Origin: Paracidovorax avenae ATCC 19860
GTDB taxonomy: Bacteria > Pseudomonadota > Gammaproteobacteria > Burkholderiales > Burkholderiaceae_C
NCBI RefSeq assembly: GCF_000176855.2
Contig: NC_015138.1
Location: 1,364,001-1,428,000 of the forward strand
Direction: 5' to 3'
DNA: 64,000 nt
A model generated the notes under the pieces. It made no database searches. It saw only the letters and a list, made by a program, of their open reading frames with translations, and was not told where the DNA came from. Shown piece after piece: positions 38,382 to 49,177 of the stretch. Made by a program: the position numbers and the translations under genes. Within the stretch, counting starts at the first letter, position 1, and each line of letters opens with the position of its first letter.

Positions 38382-38936
38382 ATGAAAGTCGTCGGTTTCG
38401 CTGGTTTCTCCAATAGTGGCAAGACCACGCTCGTCGAGCGCCTGATCCCGCTCATGTGCTCGCACGGGCTGCGCGTGTCGGTGGTCAAGCATGCTCACCA
38501 CCGGTTCGACATCGACCAGCCCGGCAAGGACACGTGGCGGCACCGCACGGCGGGTGCCTACGAGGTGGTGGCCTCGTCCGACCTGCGCATGGCGCTCATG
38601 CGCGAGTACGAGCAGCCGGCCGAGCCCGTGGTGCACGACCTCATTGCCCGTCTGGATGCGGCGGTGGACTGGGTGTTCGTCGAAGGCTTCAAGGAGAGCG
38701 ACCTGCCCAAGATCGAGGTGTGGCGGTCGCCTTCCGGCGACTATCCGGCCCAGCCCCTGCGTTTCCCCCATGACCCCCGCATCGTGGCCTTGGCGGCCGA
38801 CGTGCCGGGCGAGCGCCTGCCCGTGCCACCCGGTGCATTGCCGGTCTTCGACGTGGATGCACCGGCCGTGCTGGCCGACTGGCTGCGTGCCGGTGGCGAG
38901 CGCTGGGCGTACCGCGGAGCGGAGGTGTCGGCATGA
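38382..38936 (+). CDS. mobB: Molybdopterin-guanine dinucleotide biosynthesis protein B
   Basis: MobB, 184 residues. P-loop VGFAGFSNSGKTTLVERL, VSVVKHAHHRFDIDQPGKD and VFVEGFKESDLPKIEVWR are family hallmarks. This GTP-binding accessory protein helps MobA attach GMP to molybdopterin for DMSO-reductase-type enzymes. Its stop overlaps the moeA start by 4 nt. The 97-nt gap to thrC probably carries the promoter of the molybdopterin genes. Confidence 0.95.
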   Translation: MKVVGFAGFSNSGKTTLVERLIPLMCSHGLRVSVVKHAHHRFDIDQPGKDTWRHRTAGAYEVVASSDLRMALMREYEQPAEPVVHDLIARLDAAVDWVFVEGFKESDLPKIEVWRSPSGDYPAQPLRFPHDPRIVALAADVPGERLPVPPGALPVFDVDAPAVLADWLRAGGERWAYRGAEVSA

Positions 38937-40195
38937 ACGCCCCGGCCACGGCACGGGCCCGCCCCCCGCTCAAGCCCCTGGACGATGCGCTGGCGGAACT
39001 GCTTGCCCAGGCCGGCCCGCTCGAAGGTACGGAGGAGGTGGACACCTTCGAGGCCGATGGCCGAGTGCTGGCGGTCGATGCCGTGTCTCCGCTGCGGGTG
39101 CCTCCGCACGACAACAGCGCCATGGACGGCTATGCCGTGCGCCGGGCGGACGTGGCCGTGGCGGGTGCCTCCCTGGCCACGGAGCTTCCCGTCTCCCAGC
39201 GCATCGCGGCCGGCTCCGCGCCGCAGCCGCTGGAGCCGGGCACGGCTGCGCGCATCTTCACGGGCGCTCCCCTGCCGCCCGGCGCCGATGCGGTGTGCAT
39301 GCAGGAGGACTGCGAGGCGCTGGAGGGTGGCGCGCGCGTGCGCATCCAGGCCGTGCCGCAGCCGGACCAATGGGTTCGGCGTGCGGGCGAGGACATCGAG
39401 AACGGCGCGACGGTATCGGCGGCCGGCACGCGGCTGACGCCGGCCGCCCTGGGGCTGGCAGCCAGCATCGGACTGGCCCGGCTGCGCGTGGCGCGCCGGC
39501 CCCGCGTCGCGCTGTTTTCCACCGGTGACGAACTGGTGATGCCCGGCGAGGTGCCGCCCGAGCGCATGCCGCCGGGGGCCATCTACAACAGCAACCGCTT
39601 CTTCCTGCGCGCGATGCTGCTGCGGCTGGGCTGCGAGGTGTCGGATTTCGGCATCGTGCCCGACCGGCGCGATGCCACGCAGCAGGCGCTCGCCGACGCT
39701 GCGGCGGCGCACGACCTGGTGCTTACCAGCGGTGGCGTGTCGGTGGGCGAGGAAGACCATGTGAAGCCTGCCGTGGCAGCGCTCGGGCGCATCGACCTCT
39801 GGCAGGTGGCGCTCAAGCCGGGCAAGCCTTTCGCGTATGGCCGCATCGGCGAGCGCGTGCATTTCATGGGACTGCCGGGCAATCCGGTGTCCAGCCTCGT
39901 CACCTTCGCGATTCTGGTGCGGCCGTTCCTGCTGCGCCTGCAGGGCGTGCAGGATGTCTCGCCGCGCGCCGTGGAGGCGAAGGCGAATTTCCACTGGCCC
40001 CGGGCCGACAAGCGGCGCGAGTTCCTGCGCGTGCGCCGCGATGCCGACGGTGGATTGGATCTGTTCCCCAACCAGGGCTCGGGGGTGCTGACCTCCGCGG
40101 CCTGGTGCGATGGACTGGTGGACAACCCGCCGGGCCATACCATCGCCCGTGGCGACACGGTGCGCTTCATCCCGTTTTCCGACCTGCTCGCATGA
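38933..40195 (+). CDS. moeA: Molybdopterin molybdenumtransferase
   Basis: MoeA, 420 residues. Signatures: RVPPHDNSAMDGYAVRRAD, ARIFTGAPLPPGADAVCMQE, IYNSNRFFLRAML, TSGGVSVGEEDHVK and FMGLPGNPVSSLVTF. It inserts molybdate into adenylylated molybdopterin. It overlaps mobB upstream and moaD downstream by 4 nt each. Confidence 0.97.
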   Translation: MNAPATARARPPLKPLDDALAELLAQAGPLEGTEEVDTFEADGRVLAVDAVSPLRVPPHDNSAMDGYAVRRADVAVAGASLATELPVSQRIAAGSAPQPLEPGTAARIFTGAPLPPGADAVCMQEDCEALEGGARVRIQAVPQPDQWVRRAGEDIENGATVSAAGTRLTPAALGLAASIGLARLRVARRPRVALFSTGDELVMPGEVPPERMPPGAIYNSNRFFLRAMLLRLGCEVSDFGIVPDRRDATQQALADAAAAHDLVLTSGGVSVGEEDHVKPAVAALGRIDLWQVALKPGKPFAYGRIGERVHFMGLPGNPVSSLVTFAILVRPFLLRLQGVQDVSPRAVEAKANFHWPRADKRREFLRVRRDADGGLDLFPNQGSGVLTSAAWCDGLVDNPPGHTIARGDTVRFIPFSDLLA

Positions 40196-40479
40196 CGTCC
40201 GGCACGACCCCTTCATCCTCTCGCGCCGTGACGGTCACCGTGCGGTATTTCGCGTCCATCCGCGAGGCGGTGGGGCAGGGCAGCGAGACCCTGTCCACGC
40301 CGGCTGGCACGGTGGGCGCGCTGCGCGATGCGCTGATCGCGCGCGGCGGGCCGTGGGCGGAGAGCCTGGCGCGCGGACGCGCCGTGCGCACGGCGCTGGA
40401 CCAGGTGCTGTGCGCCGAGGACGCCCTGCTGCCGGACGGTGCCGAGGTCGCGTTCTTCCCCCCCGTGACGGGCGGCTGA
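40192..40479 (+). CDS. moaD: Molybdopterin synthase sulfur carrier subunit
   Basis: MoaD, 95 residues from 40192 (ATGA overlap with moeA). It has a ubiquitin-like fold with VRYFASIREAVGQGSET and the C-terminal Gly-Gly (VAFFPPVTGG) that is thiocarboxylated. Its partner moaE does not follow directly; it lies 2.7 kb downstream beyond dapA, a candidate effector and small genes. Confidence 0.95.
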   Translation: MTSGTTPSSSRAVTVTVRYFASIREAVGQGSETLSTPAGTVGALRDALIARGGPWAESLARGRAVRTALDQVLCAEDALLPDGAEVAFFPPVTGG

Positions 40480-40489
40480 GTCCGCCGTA

Positions 40490-41413
40490 TCAGGCCATGG
40501 CCTGGTCCAGCGCCTGCAACCGGCGGGCCTGGGCGCGCGCCGCTTCCTGCAGGCGCAGGGAGAGCGCGGCAGAGGCCGGCGCCATGGGCGCGCGCAGGGC
40601 GCCGTCCATCCACCCTTCCGCGGCGAGGAGGGCCTTGACCGGTGCCGGATTCGGCTCCGCGAAGAAGGCCTCGATCAGCGGCAGGAGGGCGCGCCAGAGC
40701 TCCCGTGCACGGCCGAGGTCGCCGCGCTCGATCGCTTCCAGGCACTGCACGAGGCGCGCGGGCTGCCAGTGGGCACTGGCAGCGATGGCCCCGGCCCCGC
40801 CGAGCGCGGCCGTGGTGAAGAGGTGGATGTCCTCGCCTGCCAGTACCTGCAGCGCCCCATCGGCGATGAGGGCCTGCGTCTTGGATGCGTTGCCGCCGCA
40901 GTCCTTGAGGGCCCGGATGTTGGGATGGGCCGCCAGGGTGCGCAGCGTGCCCAGTTCCAGCGTGGCACCGGTGCGGTACGGAATGTCGTACACGATGAGC
41001 GGCACGGCGCTCGCGTCGGCGATCGCGTGGAACCACTGCAGCAGCCCCGGCTGGGACGGCCGGATGTAATGCGGCGCGGGCACGAGCAGCCCGGCCAGCG
41101 GCAACGCGCCGAGACGGCGGGCGCGCTGCACCGCGTGGTCGAGGTGGTGGCCCGACAGGCCCATCACCACCGGGAGGCCACCGGCTGCGTCCAGGATGGT
41201 GGCCAGCACCGCGTCCTGCTCTGGCCCGTCCAGCGCTGCGGCTTCACCGGTCGATCCGCAGGCCACGAAGCCCGCGATGCCTTCGCCCGCGAGCCGGCGG
41301 ACCATGGCGCTCAGCCCGGCATGGTCCACCGCGTCTCCCGGTGGGCTGAAGGGGGTCACGAGGGGTATCCACAGGCCGGAGAAATCGCCGCGGGCGCGTT
41401 GCGGCCGGGGCAT
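40490..41413 (-). CDS. DapA-family (dihydrodipicolinate synthase/N-acetylneuraminate lyase) aldolase
   Basis: About 307 residues from 41413 (MPRPQRARGDFSGLW); the ATG at 41446 is an alternative start. TIM-barrel aldolase motifs: GLWIPLVTPFSPPGDAVDH, GFVACGSTGEAAALDG, LIVYDIPYRTGATLEL (catalytic Tyr) and IRALKDCGGN with the Schiff-base lysine. The family makes dihydrodipicolinate or cleaves sugar acids; as a second copy outside a lysine operon either is possible. A perfect TTGACA (minus strand, 41481-41486) lies upstream. It is transcribed against moaD with a 10-nt gap. Confidence 0.88.
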   Translation of the reverse strand: MPRPQRARGDFSGLWIPLVTPFSPPGDAVDHAGLSAMVRRLAGEGIAGFVACGSTGEAAALDGPEQDAVLATILDAAGGLPVVMGLSGHHLDHAVQRARRLGALPLAGLLVPAPHYIRPSQPGLLQWFHAIADASAVPLIVYDIPYRTGATLELGTLRTLAAHPNIRALKDCGGNASKTQALIADGALQVLAGEDIHLFTTAALGGAGAIAASAHWQPARLVQCLEAIERGDLGRARELWRALLPLIEAFFAEPNPAPVKALLAAEGWMDGALRAPMAPASAALSLRLQEAARAQARRLQALDQAMA

Positions 41414-41571
41414 GGAAGGAGGGGACAGCGCTGGGTCGAGGGGCATGCGGCGCAGTGTATCGATGGCGCCGTAAAAGCGTTGTCAATAAGTGCCCTGGCG
41501 CGTTTCAAAGTGCGCCCGCCGGGCGTGCGGTCCCGTGCGGAGGGCACACGCCCGTGTGACGGATATACGCT

Positions 41572-42129
41572 TCAACGCCAACTGCGGAATTGGTGCGTCG
41601 GGCTTATGTAGCCAGGCGCATCGCTGTCGCTTCCATCGTCGCTCCGGATATCGTCGGGTATCTGGATACTGTTCCACGCCCGCGCCAGCGCCTCTGCCTC
41701 CGCCTGTGCAGTCTGCTGGGGTGTTTGATAGACCACCGCAGGTTCCGTGAAGGGCTGGGTGCCTTGCAGCTGCTGCCTCAAATCGTTCAGCCGTGTGTCG
41801 AGCCGATCTACCTGTTCTCCCAGCGGCAGGGCTAGTGAAATTTCCCCCTGCAGACGGTGGAGCTCCTGTTGCTGGGCGCGGAAGGCCGGGTTGCCGGTCG
41901 TCCGGTTCAGCAGATCGGCCACTTCGTCGTAGGCCTGCTGGAGTTGCGCGCCGGTGGTCTGCGGCTGCGCGCTGCGGCGCCGCAAACCGCCGAGCACGCC
42001 TCCGCCGGATGGCATGGGAGAGGAGTCACGCCCACTGCGTGCACTGGATTCTGCAGGCGCATGGTGCGAAGCCGCACGGCGAGACGACCTGCTGGCCGAA
42101 GAAGAGCCTCCGATACATTGATTTCCCAT
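41572..42129 (-). CDS. Candidate type III secreted effector with N-myristoylation motif
   Basis: An unrecognised 185-residue protein. The start at 42129 has a GGAG site 9 nt before it. The N-terminus MGNQCIGG fits eukaryotic N-myristoylation (Gly2) with a palmitoylatable Cys5, as in several plant-pathogen effectors. The first 43 residues hold 13 serines, no Leu and no acidic residue before position 27, the usual type III secretion signal. The middle is Gln/Leu-rich and helical (DEVADLLNRTTGNPAFRA, VDRLDTRLNDLRQQLQ); the tail is acidic and Ser-rich. A perfect PIP box precedes it. No catalytic motif is visible. Secretion is inferred. Confidence 0.75.
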   Translation of the reverse strand: MGNQCIGGSSSASRSSRRAASHHAPAESSARSGRDSSPMPSGGGVLGGLRRRSAQPQTTGAQLQQAYDEVADLLNRTTGNPAFRAQQQELHRLQGEISLALPLGEQVDRLDTRLNDLRQQLQGTQPFTEPAVVYQTPQQTAQAEAEALARAWNSIQIPDDIRSDDGSDSDAPGYISPTHQFRSWR

Positions 42130-42189
42130 GGTGGATATCTCCAAAATCCATGAGGATCGTCTTCCAATGGCCAGGGTTGTTCTTCGGAC

Positions 42190-42214
42190 GCGAAGACAGC
42201 TTGCCTGGAGCGAA
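42190..42214 (-). promoter_or_regulatory. Perfect PIP box (HrpX-type) of the effector gene
   Basis: On the minus strand TTCGC (42214-42210), exactly 15 nt, then TTCGC (42194-42190). This is the plant-inducible-promoter consensus TTCGB-N15-TTCGB bound by HrpX/HrpB-type activators of type III genes. It ends 60 nt before the effector ATG. Confidence 0.8.
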
Positions 42215-42235
42215 AACCAGACGGCGCGCGTCTGG
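42213..42235 (-). terminator. Terminator abutting the PIP box
   Basis: CCAGACG (42217-42223) and CGTCTGG (42229-42235) form a 7-bp stem with a 5-nt loop, followed on the minus strand by TTTT (42216-42213). It ends the upstream small gene immediately before the PIP box, which begins within the T-run. Confidence 0.7.
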
Positions 42236-42240
42236 CGGCG

Positions 42241-42570
42241 CTAGCCGGAAGACGACGGCGTCTCGGGCAACTCTGGACTGCGCCAGCTCAGCAGTTCCGC
42301 CAGGCGCAGCGTGATCCACCGCGCCTCGATGGGCGACACGCCGGCGCCGGGGGTGCACAGGCCGGCGTGAATGCGGCCGAGGATCTCCGCCTCCGAGGGC
42401 GCCTGCACGTGGTAGAGCGTCTGCGCCTGCTCCACGAGGTGGTTGGCGAGGTCCTCGCACAGTTCGTAGCGTTCGCGTATTTCGGCCGCGGGCGCCGTCA
42501 GGCGCTGGCGCGCGTCGCTGTAGAGCGCGGTGAAGGAGGGCGGTACGAGGATCTGGTTGTCGTCATGCAT
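42241..42570 (-). CDS. Small conserved protein (often labelled chaperone-associated ATPase)
   Basis: A 109-residue protein starting at 42570 (MHDDNQILVPPSFTALYSD). It resembles a betaproteobacterial family with the pattern QILVPPSF, ERYELCEDLANHL, a G-V-S-P-x-E-A-x-W turn and a final RLAELLSW, commonly annotated as an ATPase with chaperone activity although no nucleotide-binding motif is visible. It lies 29 nt after another small gene on the same strand. Function unknown. Confidence 0.75.
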   Translation of the reverse strand: MHDDNQILVPPSFTALYSDARQRLTAPAAEIRERYELCEDLANHLVEQAQTLYHVQAPSEAEILGRIHAGLCTPGAGVSPIEARWITLRLAELLSWRSPELPETPSSSG

Positions 42571-42599
42571 GGGACAGTGCGGGGCAGGCCGGCGGTGGT

Positions 42600-42854
42600 T
42601 CAGTCGGGGGTGAAGAGCCGCTCGAAGCGCCGGGCGTCGTCCGCCTGCTCGAAAGTGACGAGCTGACCCATCTTGTTGTCCTCGCGGCGGCACGCGGCGA
42701 ACAGGCTGGCCGGGCCCGCCAGGCCGTAGTCCGGCAGGTGGATGAGCGCATACGGATGCGGCACGAAGACCTGGTGGGCATATACGCCGCGGTGCTGGTT
42801 GCGCGGCGAAGGGAACAGGACGTAGAGTTCGGTGGTGATGGTCTGCGTGGCCAT
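42600..42854 (-). CDS. Conserved hypothetical protein, 84 residues
   Basis: Starts at 42854 (MATQTITTELYVLFPSPRNQ). It is a compact protein with alternating strands (VYAHQVFVPHPYALIHLPDY) and a C-terminal FEQADDARRFERLFTPD. No recognised domain. It is divergent from a 78-residue gene at 42946 and precedes the 109-residue gene, with which it is probably cotranscribed. Confidence 0.65.
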   Translation of the reverse strand: MATQTITTELYVLFPSPRNQHRGVYAHQVFVPHPYALIHLPDYGLAGPASLFAACRREDNKMGQLVTFEQADDARRFERLFTPD

Positions 42855-42945
42855 GGGCGGCCACTGTAGCAAACAGCTCGGACGGCGGCCGTTACCGTGG
42901 ACAATCCTGCCTGGACATCACGCACACGAGCACGAGGAAGACTGC

Positions 42946-43182
42946 ATGGCACGCCAGGACAAGAACGCATGGGCCGCGAAGGTGGTCGCCCTGATCCGGG
43001 GCGGGCAGACGCAGGCCGCCATGGCGCAGATCAAGGTCGCGCCCTCGGCAGGCGACGTCGCGCGGCTGCAGGCGCTGCTGGCGGGCGTGCCGTCCGATAC
43101 CCCCGTGCGGCGCCAGCTCGATGCGTTCATCGAGGAGGAGCGCGCGCTGCTCGCCGCGCCGCGCCTGCACCGGGCGCCGTGA
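42946..43182 (+). CDS. Conserved hypothetical protein, 78 residues
   Basis: Starts at 42946 behind GAGGAAG (MARQDKNAWAAKVVALIRGG). A small helical protein with a repeat-like layout of short helices (QTQAAMAQIKVAPSAGDVAR). Its stop codon touches the start region of moaE, so it is probably cotranscribed with it. No function can be assigned. Confidence 0.7.
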   Translation: MARQDKNAWAAKVVALIRGGQTQAAMAQIKVAPSAGDVARLQALLAGVPSDTPVRRQLDAFIEEERALLAAPRLHRAP

Positions 43183-43187
43183 TCGCC

Positions 43188-43706
43188 ATGGCCGGTACGC
43201 CGTCTTCCATTCCTCCGGCCTGCGCGGAAGCCGGCGCCCGGGTTTCCATCCAGCCCCAGGATTTCGACGTCTCGGCCGAGCTGGCGGCGCTGCGCGCCCA
43301 GGATGGACGCGTGGGTGCCGTCTGCTGCTTCCTGGGCACGGTGCGCGACCGCAGCGACGGAGATGCCGTGGCGTCGATGGAACTGGAGCACTACCCCGGC
43401 ATGACGGAAAAATCCATCGAGGCGATGGTGGACGAAGCCCAGCGGCGCTTCGACATCTTCGGCGCGCGCGTGGTGCACCGGGTGGGCCTGCTGGCGCCGC
43501 AGGACCAGATCGTGCTGGTGGCCGTCACCTCGGCCCACCGCGGCCAGAGTTTCCAGGCCTGCGAATTCCTCATGGATTACCTCAAGACCCAGGCGCCTTT
43601 CTGGAAGAAAGAAGCCACGCCGCAAGGCGCGCGCTGGGTGGACGCGCGCGCGAGCGACGACGCGGCGCTGGCCCGCTGGGGCATCGCGTCGGGCAACCAC
43701 GGCTGA
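43188..43706 (+). CDS. moaE: Molybdopterin synthase catalytic subunit
   Basis: MoaE, 172 residues from 43188; an in-frame GTG at 43179 is an alternative. Motifs: [57 protein letters not shown] and the active-site lysine region [15 protein letters not shown]. With MoaD it converts cPMP to molybdopterin. It is separated from moaD by about 2.7 kb, which is unusual. Confidence 0.96.
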   Translation: MAGTPSSIPPACAEAGARVSIQPQDFDVSAELAALRAQDGRVGAVCCFLGTVRDRSDGDAVASMELEHYPGMTEKSIEAMVDEAQRRFDIFGARVVHRVGLLAPQDQIVLVAVTSAHRGQSFQACEFLMDYLKTQAPFWKKEATPQGARWVDARASDDAALARWGIASGNHG

Positions 43707-43830
43707 CTGGCCGGCGCCGGTCCCATGGCCGGACGGAAAAATCCCTGCACCGTCTTGCAGCAGCAGGTGTGGGTGCTCCTTTTCCGGTAGCAGTGGTGCC
43801 GCTTGTGTGATGCACACGCCGCACGGGCAG

Positions 43831-43855
43831 CTTGAAAACTCCGGGCGGGCCCCTC
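43831..43855 (+). promoter_or_regulatory. Sigma-32-type heat-shock promoter of clpB
   Basis: CTTGAAA (43831-43837), a 12-nt spacer, and CCCCTC (43850-43855) match the sigma-32 consensus -35 exactly and the C-rich -10 in part. It lies 33 nt before the clpB start. Confidence 0.7.
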
Positions 43856-43887
43856 AATTGCCCACCAGTTCCGGAGGACCACAGACC

Positions 43888-46497
<2,610 letters not shown>

Positions 46498-46525
46498 GTT
46501 CGATGTCGTGTGGAAAGGATGTGCC

Positions 46526-46879
46526 TTGAATGATTTCCTGGCCGGTGTGATCCGGTGGATCGTGCGCCTCGCGGTCGTGGCCGTGGGGGCGGTGTTTTTC
46601 CTGAGCCTGCTCATCGCCGTGGCGCTGCTGGCGTTGGTGTGGGGCGTGCGTTCCCTCTGGGCGCGGCTCACGGGCCAGCCCGCCACGCCATGGACCATGC
46701 GCATGGACCCGCGCGAAGGCTGGAGCACGGTGTACCGCAGCACCGCGCGCTGGTCGGCCGCCGGCCGGCGGGGCCAGGCGGCCGATGGGGAGCCGGGTTC
46801 GCTGCGCTCGGCCGAACTGCCGGGCGCACGCGCCGACGTCGTGGACGTGCAGCCGCGCGACCTGCCCGGCAAGGTGTGA
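46526..46879 (+). CDS. Small membrane protein of unknown function
   Basis: About 117 residues from a TTG at 46526 that has AAAGGA seven nt upstream; a GTG at 46508 is an alternative. An N-terminal hydrophobic hairpin (IRWIVRLAVVAVGAVFFLSL then LIAVALLALVWGVRSLW) is followed by a hydrophilic, basic tail (YRSTARWSAAGRRG). It follows clpB by 28 nt and may be cotranscribed. No family recognised. Confidence 0.7.
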   Translation: MNDFLAGVIRWIVRLAVVAVGAVFFLSLLIAVALLALVWGVRSLWARLTGQPATPWTMRMDPREGWSTVYRSTARWSAAGRRGQAADGEPGSLRSAELPGARADVVDVQPRDLPGKV

Positions 46880-46989
46880 TGTGACCGGCCGGCGCTGCGG
46901 CATGCCGGCGCCCGCCCGCACGTGCTTTCCCTGGCTTTTGGAGACGCCCGTTTACATGGCGTTGCGAGGGCCCTCCCTATGATTGCCGC

Positions 46990-48426
46990 ATGACGCCAGA
47001 CGACATCCGCCACCACTTCCAACTCCAGCGGCAGGCCAGCCGGGAACAGCCCGAGACGCCGCTGCTGGTGCGGCGGGAGCGCCTGCTGCGCATGCGCAAG
47101 CTGCTGGACGAGCACGGGCCGGCGCTCGCGGCGGCCGTGCAGGCCGACTTCGGCATCCGCTCGCCGCGCCTGACCGAGGTGGCCGACCTGTTCGTGCTGC
47201 GCACCCAGCTCAGGCACACACTGCGGCACCTGGCGCGCTGGAGCAAGCCGCGCCGCGTGCACACCCCGCTGCACCTGCAGCCCGCGCACGCCTTCATTCA
47301 GCGCCAGCCGCTGGGCGTGGTGGGGGTGATCGCCCCCTGGAACTACCCCGTGCAGCTCGCGCTCGGGCCGGCCATCTGCGCGCTCGCGGCGGGCAACCGC
47401 GTGATGCTCAAGCCCAGCGAACTCACCCCGCACACCTCCGCCCAGCTCGCATCGCTGGTGGCGCAGTTCTTCTCGCCTGAAGAGTTCTGCGTGGTCCAGG
47501 GCGATGCGGCCGTGGCCGCGCTGGTGGCTTCGCTGCCCTTCGACCATCTCGTCTTCACGGGTTCCACGGCCGTGGGCCGCAAGGTCGCGCAGGCCGCCGC
47601 CGCGCACCTGACGCCCACCACGCTGGAGCTGGGCGGCAAGTCGCCCTGCATCATCGATGCGGACTGCGACCTGCGGGATGCCGCGCTCAAGATCGCGCAC
47701 GGCAAGCTGTTCAACGCCGGGCAGACCTGCGTGGCGCCCGACTACGTGCTGCTGCCGCGCGGCAGCGAGGGGGCGTTCGCGGAGGCGTACCGCGCCGCAG
47801 TGGCGAAGCTGTTCCCGTATTTCGAGGGCAATCCCGACTACGCCTCCATCATCCATTCGCGGCACCTCGCGCGCCTGCGCACCATGCTGCAGCAGGCCCA
47901 GACGCAGGGCGCGGAGGTGCATGTGCTCGAACCCGTGCCGGGCTCTCCGCCACCGCCCCCGCAGGGCATCGGCGATGGCGTGGCGCGGCAGATGCCGCCG
48001 GTGCTGGTCTTCCATGCCACGCTGCAGATGCAGATCATGCAGGAGGAGATCTTCGGGCCGGTGCTGCCCGTGCTCGGCTACGACCGCCTGCAGGACGCCA
48101 TCGACCACATCAATTCCGGGCCGCGCCCGCTGGCGCTCTACTGGTTCGGCCGCAGCGAAGCGGTGCGCGATGACGTGCTGCGCCGCACCGTGAGTGGCGG
48201 CGTCACCGTGAACGACACGCTGCTGCATGTCGCGCACGACAACCTGCCGTTCGGCGGCGTGGGCGACAGCGGCTGGGGCGCCTACCATGGGGAGCATGGG
48301 TTCCTGCGCTTTTGCCACCAGAAATCCGTGCTGGTGCAGTCCCGCTGGTCGCTGGGCCATCTGCTGCATCCGCCCTACGGCGCGCGTTTCGACCGGGTGC
48401 TGGAGCTGTTGCGGCGCTGGCTCTGA
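46990..48426 (+). CDS. Aldehyde dehydrogenase, coniferyl-aldehyde-dehydrogenase type
   Basis: A 478-residue ALDH of the class-3/CalB style. VIAPWNYPVQLALGPAICAL (catalytic Asn), LELGGKSPCIID (general base Glu) and GKLFNAGQTCVAPDYVLLP (catalytic Cys) are intact, and the C-terminus is hydrophobic. Relatives oxidise coniferyl aldehyde to ferulate, which would suit a plant-associated host, but medium/long-chain fatty aldehydes are equally possible substrates. A terminator follows directly. Confidence 0.9.
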   Translation: MTPDDIRHHFQLQRQASREQPETPLLVRRERLLRMRKLLDEHGPALAAAVQADFGIRSPRLTEVADLFVLRTQLRHTLRHLARWSKPRRVHTPLHLQPAHAFIQRQPLGVVGVIAPWNYPVQLALGPAICALAAGNRVMLKPSELTPHTSAQLASLVAQFFSPEEFCVVQGDAAVAALVASLPFDHLVFTGSTAVGRKVAQAAAAHLTPTTLELGGKSPCIIDADCDLRDAALKIAHGKLFNAGQTCVAPDYVLLPRGSEGAFAEAYRAAVAKLFPYFEGNPDYASIIHSRHLARLRTMLQQAQTQGAEVHVLEPVPGSPPPPPQGIGDGVARQMPPVLVFHATLQMQIMQEEIFGPVLPVLGYDRLQDAIDHINSGPRPLALYWFGRSEAVRDDVLRRTVSGGVTVNDTLLHVAHDNLPFGGVGDSGWGAYHGEHGFLRFCHQKSVLVQSRWSLGHLLHPPYGARFDRVLELLRRWL

Positions 48427-48459
48427 CGGCCTTGCCCCACTTCGGCAGGCCGTGTTTTC
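48426..48459 (+). terminator. Terminator of the aldehyde dehydrogenase gene
   Basis: ACGGCCT and AGGCCGT form the base of a stem extended by GCC/GGC with one bulged T, followed by GTTTTC. The 195-nt gap up to the GNAT gene otherwise shows only weak promoter-like sequence near 48545-48570. Confidence 0.7.
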
Positions 48460-48621
48460 GCCGGCTTCCGGAGGGCATTCCGGCCACTGCGCAAGGCTTC
48501 GCGCGACCTGTCCGCAGGGCCTTGCAGCACCCATGGACTGGAGCCCGAAAACCAATTGCGCGACAATCGTGGGTTTTGCGTTCCGCACCCCTTTTTTCTT
48601 CTTCTGTTCCGTTCGTTCCCA

Positions 48622-49155
48622 ATGTCCAGTATTCAGGCCAGTATTCAGGTCCGTCCCGCCACGCTCCGCGATGCCAAAGCCATCGCCCAGATCCATACGC
48701 AGTCCGCGATGGAAGCGTACCGCGGCCTTGTTCCCGACGACCAATTGAAAGCCATGTCTTCGGTCGAGAAACGCCAGGCGTACTGGCGTGAAGCCATCGA
48801 GTACTGCGAGCCCCAGGTGCAGGTGGCGGTGGAAGGCGACAAGATCGTCGGCTTCGTCGGTTTCGACCGTTCGCGCGATGCCAAGTCCCGCCCGACCACC
48901 GGCGAGATCTGGGCCATCTATGCCGCGCCGTCCCATTGGGACCAGGGCGTGGGCGTGGCCCTCTGGGATGCCGCCCGCGAGGGCCTGCAGCAGGAAGGCT
49001 GCACCAACGTGACCGCGTGGGTGCCGATGCGCAACGAGCGCGCGCTGCGCTTCCACGAGCTCGCGGGCTTCAAGCGCGAGATGTCCACCGCCAAGACCGC
49101 CGTCATCGGCGGGGTGAAGATCGAGGAAGTGCGCCTGCAGCGCCCCCTCAACTGA
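48622..49155 (+). CDS. GNAT family N-acetyltransferase
   Basis: A 177-residue protein starting at 48622 (MSSIQASIQVRPATLRDAKA). The acetyl-CoA-binding motif A region is IWAIYAAPSHWDQGVGVALW, followed by a motif-B helix (FHELAGFKREM). The substrate is not predictable; small-molecule or ribosomal-protein acetylation are both possible. It is followed by a methyltransferase gene 22 nt downstream, probably cotranscribed. Confidence 0.88.
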   Translation: MSSIQASIQVRPATLRDAKAIAQIHTQSAMEAYRGLVPDDQLKAMSSVEKRQAYWREAIEYCEPQVQVAVEGDKIVGFVGFDRSRDAKSRPTTGEIWAIYAAPSHWDQGVGVALWDAAREGLQQEGCTNVTAWVPMRNERALRFHELAGFKREMSTAKTAVIGGVKIEEVRLQRPLN

Positions 49156-49177
49156 TCCGCGAGAGCCCTTGTCCGGC

